Origin: Chloroflexota bacterium
GTDB lineage: Bacteria > Chloroflexota > Dehalococcoidia > SM23-28-2 > RBG-16-64-32
NCBI GenBank assembly: GCA_005882715.1
Contig: VBEI01000005.1
Span: forward strand, 1 to 40,506
DNA: 40,506 bases
Direction: 5' to 3'
The notes under the pieces are model-generated. The model made no database searches, was not told the DNA's origin, and saw only the letters and a list, made by a program, of their open reading frames with translations. Numbering within the stretch: position 1 is the stretch's first letter; each line of letters starts with the position of its first letter. Positions 30,141-38,926 of this stretch are shown here, in pieces. Position numbers and translations under genes: made by a program.

Positions 30141-30169
30141 TTGCCAGGCGGGTATGCCGGTGCTACACT
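30141..30169 (+). promoter_or_regulatory. Promoter TTGCCA-N17-TGC/TACACT for the S41 protease
   Basis: TTGCCA (30141-30146) and TACACT (30164-30169) at 17 bases with a TG extension. The leader to 30288 contains a hairpin GGCGGCC/GGCCGCC (30232-30249). Between this promoter and the divergent MetE promoter (29998-30140) I see no gene. Confidence 0.65.
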
Positions 30170-30287
30170 AATTGGCGATTAGCACTCATCCGAAGCTGGC
30201 TTTACATCCGAACTATCTCACGAAGACAGACGGCGGCCTGCGGGCCGCCATTTATGTCAAAAGCTCTGAAATCGAGGTGACTGGCTG

Positions 30288-31523
30288 ATGTGGAAGACGA
30301 TCAAGCTTGGGACGGCGGCCGTCGCGCTGGCGTTCGTCATCCTCATGGTGGGGGTGGTCGGTTACGCGATTGGCGACACCGGCGCTTCGAGTTCGGGCAC
30401 CTCGCGCCAGGCGGAACAGAGTAGCCAGAGCCAGGGCTACTCTGTTCTGGATGAAATCCAAGGCATTCTGAAAGAGGACTTCGTCGCGCCCGATGCGGTG
30501 AACCCTGATACCTTGCAGAAAGGCGCGATCAACGGGCTCATTCAGTCGCTCGGTGATCCGCACACGGTATACATCTCGCCTGAAGACTTTGCGGTCGGGA
30601 TAGACATCATCTCCGGCGCTTTCCAGGGCATCGGTGCGCAGGTCGACCAGGACCCGGCCACGGGGCAAATCGTGATCGTCGCGCCCTTCCGCGATTCACC
30701 CGCGGAGAAGGCGGGAATACTGCCAGGCGACGTGCTGTTGTCGGTCAATGGCGAATCCGCCGAAGGCTGGACAGTGGCCGACGCCGTGAAGAAGATCCGG
30801 GGCCCAGAAGGAACTCAGGTTACGCTGTCGGTGCGTCACAGCGACAAGAGCGAGGCGCAGTTAACAATCGAGCGCGCCACCATTCAGATCCCGACCGTCT
30901 TTCCGGAAGAAGTGCGGGGACAAGACGGCAACCCGGTGAGCGATCTCGCCTATCTGGAAATCCAGCAGTTCACCGAGCAGACGGCAGGCGACTTGAATAA
31001 GGAACTGAAGCGTATACAGGACGCCGGCTACAAGGGGCTGATCCTGGACCTGCGGCGTAATCCCGGCGGCGGGCTGGACGCGACAGTTGATGTTGCCGAC
31101 ATGTTCCTGGACGATGGAGTCATACTCACCCAGGTGGACCGCAACGGCCACGAGACGGTCTACAACGCTAAGCCGGGCCACGTCACGGACCTGCCGGTGG
31201 CGGTTCTCGTCGGCCCCGGCTCGGCGAGCGGCTCGGAGGTCCTGGCGGGGGCTCTGCGCGACCATGGGCGGGCGAAGCTGATCGGCGAAAAGACCTTCGG
31301 CAAAGGCTCCGTCAACCATATTCGCAATCTGTCCAACGGCGGCGCCCTATACGTCACGATTGCGCGCTGGCGAACGCCCAACGGCGAATTGATCGAAGGC
31401 GTGGGGCTCCAGCCGGACGTGCCCGTCGCACTGACTCCTGAAGATGTTCAGGCCCACCGCGACCCTCAGCTCTTCGCCGCGATTGACTTTCTGCAAAACG
31501 GCGCGCAGGCGCAGCGCCAGTAG
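30288..31523 (+). CDS. ctpA: S41-family C-terminal processing protease (CtpA-like)
   Basis: 411 residues. An N-terminal membrane anchor/signal (about 5-28, VALAFVILMVGVVGYAIG) places the enzyme outside the membrane. A Ser/Gln-rich linker is followed by the N-terminal helical part, a PDZ domain (about 103-195; VAPFRDSPAEKAGILPGDVLLSVNG) and the S41 catalytic core: LRRNPGG, nucleophile Ser314 in GSASGSE and general base Lys339 in FGKGSV, 25 residues apart as usual. Cleaves C-terminal tails of envelope proteins. It has its own promoter and a GAGGTG ribosome site. smpB follows 34 bases later and may be co-transcribed. Confidence 0.93.
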   Translation: MWKTIKLGTAAVALAFVILMVGVVGYAIGDTGASSSGTSRQAEQSSQSQGYSVLDEIQGILKEDFVAPDAVNPDTLQKGAINGLIQSLGDPHTVYISPEDFAVGIDIISGAFQGIGAQVDQDPATGQIVIVAPFRDSPAEKAGILPGDVLLSVNGESAEGWTVADAVKKIRGPEGTQVTLSVRHSDKSEAQLTIERATIQIPTVFPEEVRGQDGNPVSDLAYLEIQQFTEQTAGDLNKELKRIQDAGYKGLILDLRRNPGGGLDATVDVADMFLDDGVILTQVDRNGHETVYNAKPGHVTDLPVAVLVGPGSASGSEVLAGALRDHGRAKLIGEKTFGKGSVNHIRNLSNGGALYVTIARWRTPNGELIEGVGLQPDVPVALTPEDVQAHRDPQLFAAIDFLQNGAQAQRQ

Positions 31524-31557
31524 TTTTATGTAAAGCCCTACCCTGCCGGAGAGCAGC

Positions 31558-32010
31558 TTGGGCGAGAAGACCGTTTCCGTCAATCGCAAAGCCACCCACG
31601 ACTACCACATCCTGCGCACCGTCGAGGCAGGGCTGTCGCTCCTGGGCACCGAGATCAAGTCGATCCGCGACGGCCACGTCAGCATTCGCGAGGCCTACGT
31701 CCGCCCGCAAAACGGCGAGATGTGGCTTGTGGGCGCGCATATAGCCCAGTACGCGCCGGCAGGCCGTGACAACCACGAGGCGACCCGCTCGCGCAGGCTC
31801 CTTCTGCATCGGAGGGAGATCAACGAGTTGGAGCGCGAGAGCCAGTCGGGTGGGACGACCGTCGTCCCCTTGAGGCTCTACCTCAAGGACGGCAGGGCAA
31901 AACTGGAGATAGCGCTGGCGCGCGGTAAGAAGTCTTATGACAAGCGCGAAGCGATCGCCAAGCGCGACGCGGACCGTCAAATGCAGCGCGCTCTGCGCAG
32001 ACGAAGCTGA
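31558..32010 (+). CDS. smpB: SsrA-binding protein SmpB
   Basis: 150 residues. Binds the tRNA-like part of tmRNA and delivers it to stalled ribosomes. Diagnostic segments: NRKATHDYHILRTVEAGLSLLGTEIKSIR, REAYVRPQNGEMWL, the basic LYLKDGRAKLEIALARGKKSYDKRE and the Arg/Lys-rich C-terminal tail that reaches into the mRNA channel. The start is TTG at 31558, preceded by GGAGAG. Its RNA partner ssrA lies 1.5 kb downstream on the same strand, separated by a convergent TadG-like gene. Confidence 0.96.
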   Translation: MGEKTVSVNRKATHDYHILRTVEAGLSLLGTEIKSIRDGHVSIREAYVRPQNGEMWLVGAHIAQYAPAGRDNHEATRSRRLLLHRREINELERESQSGGTTVVPLRLYLKDGRAKLEIALARGKKSYDKREAIAKRDADRQMQRALRRRS

Positions 32011-32032
32011 GCACGTTCGCCTCGTGCAACAA

Positions 32033-32067
32033 ATCGCCCGTCGGCCGCTGCAGGGCCGGCGGGCGAT
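32033..32067. terminator. Bidirectional hairpin between smpB and the TadG-like gene
   Basis: A 14-pair stem (ATCGCCCG-T-CGGCC with GGCCG-G-CGGGCGAT, one T-G wobble) and a 7-base loop, midway between convergent genes. The T-run is weak on both strands, so termination may be partly Rho-dependent. Confidence 0.55.
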
Positions 32068-32087
32068 TCGCTTCGAAGGTTCAGTAA

Positions 32088-33176
32088 TTACTCAATCAGG
32101 CGGCGCACTGAGACCGAGCTGAGCGGGTCGAAGGCCCCGATGAAGCTGGCCGCCTGGGAGTAAATCGCGTCAACCATCGTGATCTGGACCTCCCAGTGGC
32201 CTTTGCCACCCGTGCAACTCGTGGCGCCGACGCAGGTGTAGCCCTGCAGAAAGGCGAGCGCCCATCCCTGGATCGTAACCGTCTTCACCGGGTCTCCGTT
32301 CAGCGTGACGACCGGAACAATTATGATCCGCGGGCTGGCCGGGCACGCCACTTCGTACTTTGGTACCCCGGAGGGGTTCGGGCCGAACACTTCGCCGAAG
32401 TCGTCCTTGCGATTGCCGTTCTTGTCGCAGCCGGCGGTGGGCTCGGCAGTCAGGCGCTGGTCAATGCCGTGTCCGGTGCCGCCCACTTTGTTGCCGTCCA
32501 GGGCGTCAATGACGGAAGTCTGGCATGCAGGCTCAGTCTGGCCCTGAGCGCAGTAAACGGTATCGGCCGTTCCGTCGATGATGTTGGATTGGTATTCGCT
32601 GGAGCCACCGCCATTACCATCGAGGTCCAGCGCGCCGTACCAGCCGGTGGGCCCTATGCCGGCACCCACCTTGACGCTACAGTTCATATCAACGATCGGG
32701 TTGCCTGCTGGGTCCAGGCAAGTCGAATCACCGAGTACTATCGCCCACGGCATCAAGTTATTGTTCCCCGACACCGACCCGATCCGGGCTGCCGCGCTGG
32801 CGCCGACACCGCTGCTGGTCTTACCGAGAACCCGGCCAAATATCCAGCTGAACTGACGCTCGACCTCGACGTACATCGTGTCGTTAGGGTAGTCAGTCGT
32901 ACGCACCTCTATCGTCTTGAGCTCGCCGGATGATACGCCGTGCTTCGCGGCCCATTCGGCCGCTTTAGACTTCGCGGCTGCCGGGTTCGCTGGTAGTTCA
33001 GCGACGCCGGCCAATGCAGCGGCGTCGGCCGTGTTCTGAAGGTGTCGCCGGTCCTCGAAGAAGAGGCCAAGGTCAATAGCCATGGCTGTGAAGCCCAGAA
33101 GGACTGTCAGGGCCAGGACGAAAATCAGAAGGGTCTGCCCTCGTTCGCGCCTGTCGACTGCTTGTGTTGTACTCAT
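32088..33176 (-). CDS. TadG-like pilus-associated envelope protein
   Basis: 362 residues. The N-terminus has the TadE/TadG pattern: a basic segment (RRERGQ) and a single hydrophobic helix (about 16-38, LLIFVLALTVLLGFTAMAIDLG) followed by EDRRHLQNTADAAALAGVAEL. The remainder is a secreted Gly/Asn/Cys-containing region with about 8 cysteines (possible disulfides) and no recognised catalytic motif. Proteins of this type are associated with Flp/Tad pilus assembly, but no tad genes are in this window, so it is an orphan here. Start ATG at 33176 with GAGG upstream. Opposite in orientation to smpB and ssrA, which flank it. Confidence 0.75.
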   Translation of the reverse strand: MSTTQAVDRRERGQTLLIFVLALTVLLGFTAMAIDLGLFFEDRRHLQNTADAAALAGVAELPANPAAAKSKAAEWAAKHGVSSGELKTIEVRTTDYPNDTMYVEVERQFSWIFGRVLGKTSSGVGASAAARIGSVSGNNNLMPWAIVLGDSTCLDPAGNPIVDMNCSVKVGAGIGPTGWYGALDLDGNGGGSSEYQSNIIDGTADTVYCAQGQTEPACQTSVIDALDGNKVGGTGHGIDQRLTAEPTAGCDKNGNRKDDFGEVFGPNPSGVPKYEVACPASPRIIIVPVVTLNGDPVKTVTIQGWALAFLQGYTCVGATSCTGGKGHWEVQITMVDAIYSQAASFIGAFDPLSSVSVRRLIE

Positions 33177-33475
33177 AAGTGCTTTCCTCTCAAGGCTCTT
33201 TACCTGTTATGTAGGTTATCGTGGAGGTACGCCCGGTGTCGGTTTACCTGCAGTTAACGTTGGTGAATGCTCGGTTAAGGCTTTCAGGCGCAAGGTGGCA
33301 CAACTAAGCGAGGGCCTGTTCGTGCAGGTCGCCGCTTGTTCGGAGGAAGAGACACGCGCAGCAGTGCTCCCGCGCCCGCTTGGGTAAACGAGTCCCAGTT
33401 CGGCTGGGAGCTTGGTTAAGAGATTTATGTCGAGGCGGCAGCGCCGGATACTCAGGCGTGGTAAAATGATTGCAC
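33177..33475. other. Divergent intergenic region between the TadG-like gene and ssrA
   Basis: 299 bases with no convincing gene. It must hold promoters for the minus-strand TadG-like gene and for ssrA. ACCT-N7-AGGT (33202-33216) forms an imperfect palindrome about 30 bases upstream of the TadG-like ATG. Confidence 0.4.
33459..33467 (+). promoter_or_regulatory. Extended -10 promoter (TGGTAAAAT) for ssrA
   Basis: TGG-TAAAAT ends 8 bases before the first base of the tmRNA (33476), the expected distance to the start point. No clear -35. Confidence 0.65.
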
Positions 33476-33835
33476 GGGGACGAAAGGGTTCGACAGGGAA
33501 GGTTGAGCCCGGATTGCAGGCCGAGTTCGTCACCAACTCGAAAATCAGGTGGCGCTAAAAGTAACTGGCAGAACAAACCAGTACGCACTGGCTGCCTAAT
33601 CTAGGCTAGTCACGTTGGGTCCAGGCCTCACCCCGATGGGCAGGGCCCGACGCCGCAATGTCGGGGTGCTGTCTCTCCGACGCCGATGCAGAGAGACCTA
33701 AGACTTTTCGGCTGGCGCGGCGGCAAGTTAGCCGCGGACGTACGTCGCGCGAGATTGAAACGACGGCTAAGCCTGTAGGAGATTCGGGGAGGCTTTCCTC
33801 TGGACGAGGGGTTCGATTCCCCTCCGTCTCCACCA
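33476..33835 (+). ncRNA. ssrA: Transfer-messenger RNA (tmRNA)
   Basis: 360 bases. The 5' end GGGGACG pairs with CGTCTCC near the 3' end to form the tRNA-like acceptor stem; the 5' D-like segment has GGGTTCGACAGGG, the T arm has GAGGGGTTCGATTCCCCTC, and the 3' end is an encoded CCA. The tag reading frame is 33567-33599 (resume codon GGC) and encodes GRTNQYALAA with a TAA stop, so the tag on stalled peptides would be (A)GRTNQYALAA, ending in the typical ALAA protease signal. One-piece, not permuted. Its protein partner smpB is upstream. A terminator follows. Confidence 0.95.
33567..33599 (+). other. tmRNA tag-peptide reading frame
   Basis: Ten sense codons and TAA inside ssrA, encoding GRTNQYALAA. 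Only this frame gives the conserved ALAA end; the neighbouring frame does not. Confidence 0.85.
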
Positions 33836-33847
33836 TGAATATTGCTG

Positions 33848-33881
33848 GCCCCTTCCGGCAACTAAACGCGCTGGAAGGGGC
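33848..33881 (+). terminator. Terminator after ssrA
   Basis: GCCCCTTCC (33848-33856) pairs perfectly with GGAAGGGGC (33873-33881), followed by TTATTGATTTAT. Confidence 0.75.
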
Positions 33882-33889
33882 TTATTGAT

Positions 33890-34250
33890 TTATGTCCACC
33901 AAGCCCCGCCTGCCGGGGCGGTTCGGGACGCCGGCACGCGGTTTCGTGTACAGGGATAACACGACGGGGGTGGCGCCTGGGTGTAGCGGGGAGAGCTTCG
34001 TTCCGTCACGGGCACAGGACCACCCGCGACGGCGCGATTCACTGCGACCCGCGCCTTCGGACCTGGGTTCGCGGGTTGGCGTCTTTTCAGTGGCTGAGGC
34101 GATGAAGATAGCGGTCTAGGGCTCCACGCGGGGTTTGTCTCGGAGCATCTCGTTGGTGGGCGCCCGGATGACAAATCACTCTGCGGGTGAGGCAGTAGAC
34201 TAAAGGTGCTGGAGAACATCCCGTGTACGGCAAGCTAGGGACGAAGGAAC
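33890..34250. other. Gene-free stretch downstream of ssrA
   Basis: 361 bases. Contains a GCCCCG/CGGGGC hairpin (33903-33919) and, at 34196-34201, a TAGACT -10 candidate about 50 bases before the LAL gene's ATG. Short open frames here have no recognisable content. tmRNA 3' ends are common integration sites, but no duplicated ssrA end or integrase is visible. Confidence 0.4.
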
Positions 34251-36998
34251 ATGAGTGACGTTGCACTACACGGACGCCTAATCGGCCGCGACCGGGAAAT
34301 GCGCGCTCTCGCGGATTTACTGGCCGGCATCCAGGAGCGCGGCGCTGCGGTCATAGTTCGCGGCGAGGCAGGCATCGGCAAATCCTCGCTGGTCGCAGCC
34401 GCGAGCGACAGGGCTCGAGAACGCGGAGTTCAGGTTCTGACGGCCGCGGCTGTTCAGTGCGAGACGCACCTTCCATTTGCGGGTCTGCACCAGCTTCTGC
34501 TCCCCATCCTTGCCGACGCCGATCACCTCCCGCCACCGCAGAGGCGAGCGCTTGATGCCGCGTTTGGAGTGGTCGACGAGAGGGCGCCCGAGCCCTTTGT
34601 TATCGCGCTGGCGACCCTGCACCTGCTTTCGGACGCCGCAGCCCGCGCCCCCCTGCTACTTATCGTTGAAGACGCCCACTGGCTGGACCGTCCGACGGCG
34701 GACGTCTTGACCTTCGTTGCCCGCCGTCTCGAGGGCGATCCCGTCCTTATGCTTGTAGCGATTCGCGACGGCTACGAGAGTCCACTCGATGCGGTCGGAC
34801 TGTAGGAGCTGCGCGTCGATCGCCTTGATGAGGCATCGGCTGCGGATTTGCTTGACGCGCACAACCCTGACCTGGATTCGGCCGTCCGAACTCGATTGCT
34901 CGAAGAGGCCGAGGGTAACCCATTGGCCTTAGTTGAGTTGCCGGCGGCTCTGAAAACCGACGACATTGCGGCGACGATGCACCCCGCATTGCTGCCGCTT
35001 ACCGCTCGCTTAGAACGGGCCTTCTCGGCGCGCGCATCAGAGTTGTCCGATTCAGCTCGTACCGCGTTACTGGTGGCCGCCGCGGACGATCAAGGGTTGT
35101 TAAGCGAAGTGCTGGCCGCGACGAGTATCGTCGACGGTCCAGAGCACGACGACGCAGTGCTCGCGCCGGCGATCGACGCCGGACTGGTCAAACTGGAAAT
35201 GCCGTACCTTCGCTTTCACCATCCTCTCGTCAGGTCGGCCATCTATCAGTCTGCGAGCATCTCCGAACGTGGGGCGGCGCACGCGGCGCTGGCTAAAGCG
35301 CTGACCCACGATCCAGACCGCCGGGCGTGGCACCTCGCTGCGGCCGCGACCGGACCAGACGAGAAAGTGGCGTTGGAACTTGACGAGGCGGCGGCCCGGG
35401 CGCAGCGGCGAGGGGCGACCGCCGTGGCGGTCGCGGCACTGGAAAGCGCAGCCCGGCTCAGCGACGACCCTACTCGCCGGGGCAGCCGGCTGCTACGCGC
35501 GGCCGAGCTAGCCTTCGAGCTGGGGCGACTCGACGTCGTGCTCCCTCTATTTCAAGAGGCGGAGCGGCTCGAACTGGCTCCCCTTGAGAGAGGGCGGATG
35601 ACGTGGATTCGGGAGATGATGGATCCTCGCAGCCTCGGTGACGTCGCGAGAGTACGTTCCTTAATAGACACCGCCGATCGTGCTCGCGAGGAGGGGGATA
35701 CTGATCTCGCGCTGAACCTCCTCATGCACGCAGCTGCCATGTGCTGGTGGACCGATCCCGGGAAGGAGGCGCGAGATAGCGCTGAGCGGGCTGGCTCTCT
35801 CGATAGCGACGCGAGGCTAGTGGTAATCCTTGCCTTCTCGGCGCCACTCGATCGCGGCCGGGTCGTAATCGATCACCTCGCACATGCGGCATCAGATAGC
35901 GGGAGAGATGCCTTATCCTCGGGATTGCTAGGCGGCGCCGCGACAATGATCGGCGCCTTCGATATCGCGGCCAGGTTCAACGCGGAGTCGGTCGCGGGCT
36001 TACGGGCGCAAGGCCGGCTGAACACTCTGGTTCGTGTGCTCTTCCACCATGCATGGTCGTCATTCAACTTGGCTGACTGGACGGTGGCCATTGCCGCGGC
36101 CGAGGAGGTCAGCCGCTTGGCTGAGGAAACCCGACAGCCAGACCTGGCGGCGGGAGCTCAAGTCGTCCAGTCGATGCTGGCAGCGGTGCGTGGAGAGACC
36201 GAAGTCGCGCAGGGTCTGGCTACGGAGGTCGAGCGGACTGTTCGGTCCAAGGGGTTTGGTTTCATGCTGGCCCTCGTTCAGATGGCGCGTGGCCTGACGT
36301 CCCTCTCTGGCGGGCTCCATGACGAGGCATATGGGCACTTGATTCGACTGTTCGACCATGCCGATCCCGCCTATCACCCCTTCGTTTGCGGATGGGGGAT
36401 GGCAGATCTCGCCGAGGCCGCGGTGCTCAGCGGAAACAGGGAGGCCGCACGGGCTCTCCTGGCAGAACAGCAGCCGATCGCTGATCAGGCCCCATCGACG
36501 TGGCTTCACATGGCTGTGCAATACGCCCGCCCGCTGCTGGCGGAGGACGAGGACGCCGAACCTTTATTCAAATCCGCCCTTGGTGCTGGCATGTCCCGGT
36601 GGCCTCTCTATTGGGCACGCTTGCAGCTGGCCTTCGGCATGTGGCTACGGCGTCAGCGACGCGCCGGTGAGTCACGAGTGTCGCTACGTGCCGCTCGTGA
36701 TGCGTTCGACGCTCTCGGCGCCCTCCCGTGGGGGGAGCGGGCCCGTCAGGAACTGCGCGCCGCAGGCGAGATGAGCCGTCGCCCATCGCCCGGCGCATTG
36801 GATTACCTCTCGCCTCAAGAGCTACAGGTCGCCTTGATGGCGGCCGAAGGAATGACCAATAGGCAGATCGGCCAGCAACTCTACCTGTCCCACCGAACCG
36901 TCAGTACCCACCTATACCGTATCTTCCAGAAGCTCGGGATCACTGCGCGGTCTCAGTTGCCTAATGCGCTGAGCACCCAGACCGTTTCCCCACTCTAG
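34251..36998 (+). pseudogene. LAL-family LuxR transcriptional regulator with AAA ATPase domain, interrupted by an in-frame TAG
   Basis: One continuous frame of 916 codons, broken only by TAG at 34803-34805 (codon 185). Upstream: AAA/STAND ATPase start with Walker A GEAGIGKSS (38-46) and Walker B LLLIVEDAHWLD (about 139-150). Downstream: the frame resumes at once with ELRVDRLDEASAADLL, the expected continuation, then TPR-like helical repeats and a C-terminal LuxR HTH (LSPQELQVALMAAEGMTNRQIGQQLYLSHRTVSTHL). Length matches intact LAL regulators (~900). As written it would yield a 184-residue N-terminal fragment and possibly a 716-residue fragment from a TTG at 34848. Could be a nonsense mutation, an assembly error or readthrough. 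It precedes the efflux transporter it might have controlled. Confidence 0.8.
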
Positions 36999-37301
36999 CC
37001 GCTGGACGCCGCTGCACGTCAGCGCGCGTAAGCACCCATTAAGCCACAGGCGCAGAGCGTGCGACGTTTGATTAACGTGCAGAAGCCCGGCGTATATACG
37101 TCATGTTACGGATGCTGAACCCCGTCCGCGCCCGGCATTCTAGGGTTGTCGGTGCCCATACGTCCCTCAACCAAAGGAACCCTGGCAGAGCGATCCAGCT
37201 GATCTCAACAGAGTCATTTGACTGAAGCGAGCTTCCCCCGACCCGCCCTACCGTCGAGACTGCATCAGCCGAGTTTTCAAAGAAGCAAAGGGAGGTAAGC
37301 C
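36999..37301 (+). other. Intergenic region before the efflux transporter
   Basis: 303 bases without a gene. A loose promoter candidate is TTGATT (37068-37073) and TATATA (37093-37098) with a long 19-base spacer. A strong GGGAGG ribosome site precedes the ATG at 37302. Confidence 0.35.
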
Positions 37302-38849
37302 ATGAGCGAGCAGGCGTACGTGCGGGAAGCGGCTGGGAAAGGCCCGTCGATTCGCTCCGATAGCGGCGAAGTCGCGTCAACCACCGCCCCACGCTGGCTA
37401 GCGCTCCTCGTGCTCTGCTCCGGGTTGCTGATGATCGTCCTCGACCAGACCATCGTCAACGTGGCGCTGCCGTCCATCCAAAGCGACCTCGGCTTTTCAC
37501 AATCGAGCCTCGCCTGGGTGATCAACGCTTACCTGATCGCCTTCGGTGGCCTCCTCCTTCTGGCTGGACGGCTCGGCGATCTCATCGGCCGCAAGCGTAT
37601 ATTTCTGATTGGCCTGGCCCTCTTTACCACCGCCTCGCTCTTGTGCGGAATTTCTTGGAGTCCCGCGATGCTCGTAGCGGCACGGTTCGTTCAGGGCGTT
37701 GGCGGCGCCATGACCTCTGCCGTGATCCTGGGCATGATCGTCACGCTATTTCCCTTGCCGCGCGAGCGGGCCCGAGCGATCGGTGTCTACAGCTTCGTTG
37801 CGAGCGGTGGCGCCGCCATCGGCCTTCTCGCCGGTGGCGCTATCACCGAGGCGATCAGCTGGAACTGGATCTTTTTCGTCAACCTACCGATCGGAATCGC
37901 GGCCTTCCTCACTGCTATCCGAATCCTCGGGACTGAGCAGGGAATAGGCCTCAGCGGGGGAGCCGACGTCAGTGGCGCCGTCCTCGTGACCGGCGCGCTG
38001 ATGCTCGGGGTATACACGCTCGTCGAAGCCGCGGACTATGGTTGGGCTTCCTTGCACACTGTGGGCCTCGGCGCCCTTTCGATAGCGTTGCTGGCGGCAT
38101 TCGTTGTTCGTCAGGCAACGGCGGCCAAGCCACTCCTTCCATTACGCATCTTCAAGTCGCGCAACGTCTCGGGCGCCAACGCTACTGTTGCGCTGATGAT
38201 CGGCGGATTCTTCGGGATGTTTTTCCTCGGAGCGCTGTACATGCAGCGCGTGCTCGGCTACGGTCCGGTCGAGGTCGGCCTCGCCTTCCTGCCCGTCGCA
38301 CTCCTAATCGGGACGCTCGCGCTGGGTTTCTCCGCGCGGCTGAACACGCGTTTCGGCCCCGGGACGGTGTTGGTCCCCGGCCTATCGCTCGGTGTGGCCG
38401 CGCTGGCGCTGCTCACGCGCGCACCCGTCGAGGCCGACTACGTCACCGACATATTGCCAGCGATGCTGCTGCTCGGCGTCGGCGCCGGCCTTTCCTTCCC
38501 GGCGCTGACGACCCTGGCGATGTCGGGCGCCACGCCCAGCGACTCGGGTCTCGCCTCAGGCCTAATCAATACAACGCAGCAGGTCGGCGGCGCGCTAGGT
38601 CTCTCGATTCTGGCGACACTCGCTACTTCACGAACGGATGCTCAACTCTCCGACGGAGTGAGCACGGCGTCCGCTCTCACCAGCGGCTACCATCTCGCCT
38701 TCGGCGTCGGGGCGGCCTTCATTGCGGCAGCGCTCGCGCTGGCGGTGGCATTGCTGCAGAAGCGGGCCGAACCGCGTGTCGAGAGTGCTCCCGAATCCGA
38801 GACCTCGCAGCCGATGATACCCGCAGTCTCTACGAGGCGTTGCCCATGA
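37302..38849 (+). CDS. DHA2-family (EmrB/QacA-type) multidrug efflux transporter
   Basis: 515 residues with about 14 membrane segments after a ~30-residue cytosolic N-terminus. Family motifs: motif D1 LDQTIVNVALPSI in TM1, motif A GRLGDLIGRKR in the 2-3 loop, a motif-C-like GGAAIGLLAGGAITEAISWNWIFFVNLPIG in and after TM5, and the late LINTTQQVGGALGLSI. Proton-driven export of hydrophobic or cationic drugs is typical. It follows the broken LAL regulator and starts a tightly spaced run of genes (sORF, dinucleotide-binding protein, sORF, CDGSH protein, hydrolase). Substrate unknown. Confidence 0.9.
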   Translation: MSEQAYVREAAGKGPSIRSDSGEVASTTAPRWLALLVLCSGLLMIVLDQTIVNVALPSIQSDLGFSQSSLAWVINAYLIAFGGLLLLAGRLGDLIGRKRIFLIGLALFTTASLLCGISWSPAMLVAARFVQGVGGAMTSAVILGMIVTLFPLPRERARAIGVYSFVASGGAAIGLLAGGAITEAISWNWIFFVNLPIGIAAFLTAIRILGTEQGIGLSGGADVSGAVLVTGALMLGVYTLVEAADYGWASLHTVGLGALSIALLAAFVVRQATAAKPLLPLRIFKSRNVSGANATVALMIGGFFGMFFLGALYMQRVLGYGPVEVGLAFLPVALLIGTLALGFSARLNTRFGPGTVLVPGLSLGVAALALLTRAPVEADYVTDILPAMLLLGVGAGLSFPALTTLAMSGATPSDSGLASGLINTTQQVGGALGLSILATLATSRTDAQLSDGVSTASALTSGYHLAFGVGAAFIAAALALAVALLQKRAEPRVESAPESETSQPMIPAVSTRRCP

Positions 38850-38926
38850 GCACCGTCACCGCCGAACCTTTGGTGTCGCTCCCAATACAACTGCGGTCGC
38901 ACCGCAGACTAAGGAGGCTTCTATGA
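38846..38926 (+). CDS. Possible 26-residue ORF bridging transporter and reductase genes
   Basis: ATG at 38846 overlaps the transporter stop (ATGA) and its TGA overlaps the next gene's ATG (ATGA at 38923). The peptide has an Arg-rich end (LRSHRRLRRLL). The start has no Shine-Dalgarno of its own, and part of its sequence is the AGGAGG ribosome site of the next gene. It may be only a translation-coupling bridge. Confidence 0.2.
   Translation: MSTVTAEPLVSLPIQLRSHRRLRRLL

Noticed and set aside
30179..30187. TTAGCACTC, a perfect half of the CIRCE heat-shock operator, just after the ctpA promoter
   Set aside because: The matching GAGTGCTAA arm after nine bases is absent. A single 9-mer is expected by chance about once in every few windows of this size.
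33892..34119. 75-codon frame after ssrA
   Set aside because: Starts inside a terminator-proximal hairpin region, no ribosome site, no recognisable content.
34803..34805. TAG decoded as pyrrolysine
   Set aside because: No pyl genes or methylamine methyltransferase context; LAL regulators are not known to carry pyrrolysine, and mutation or error is simpler.
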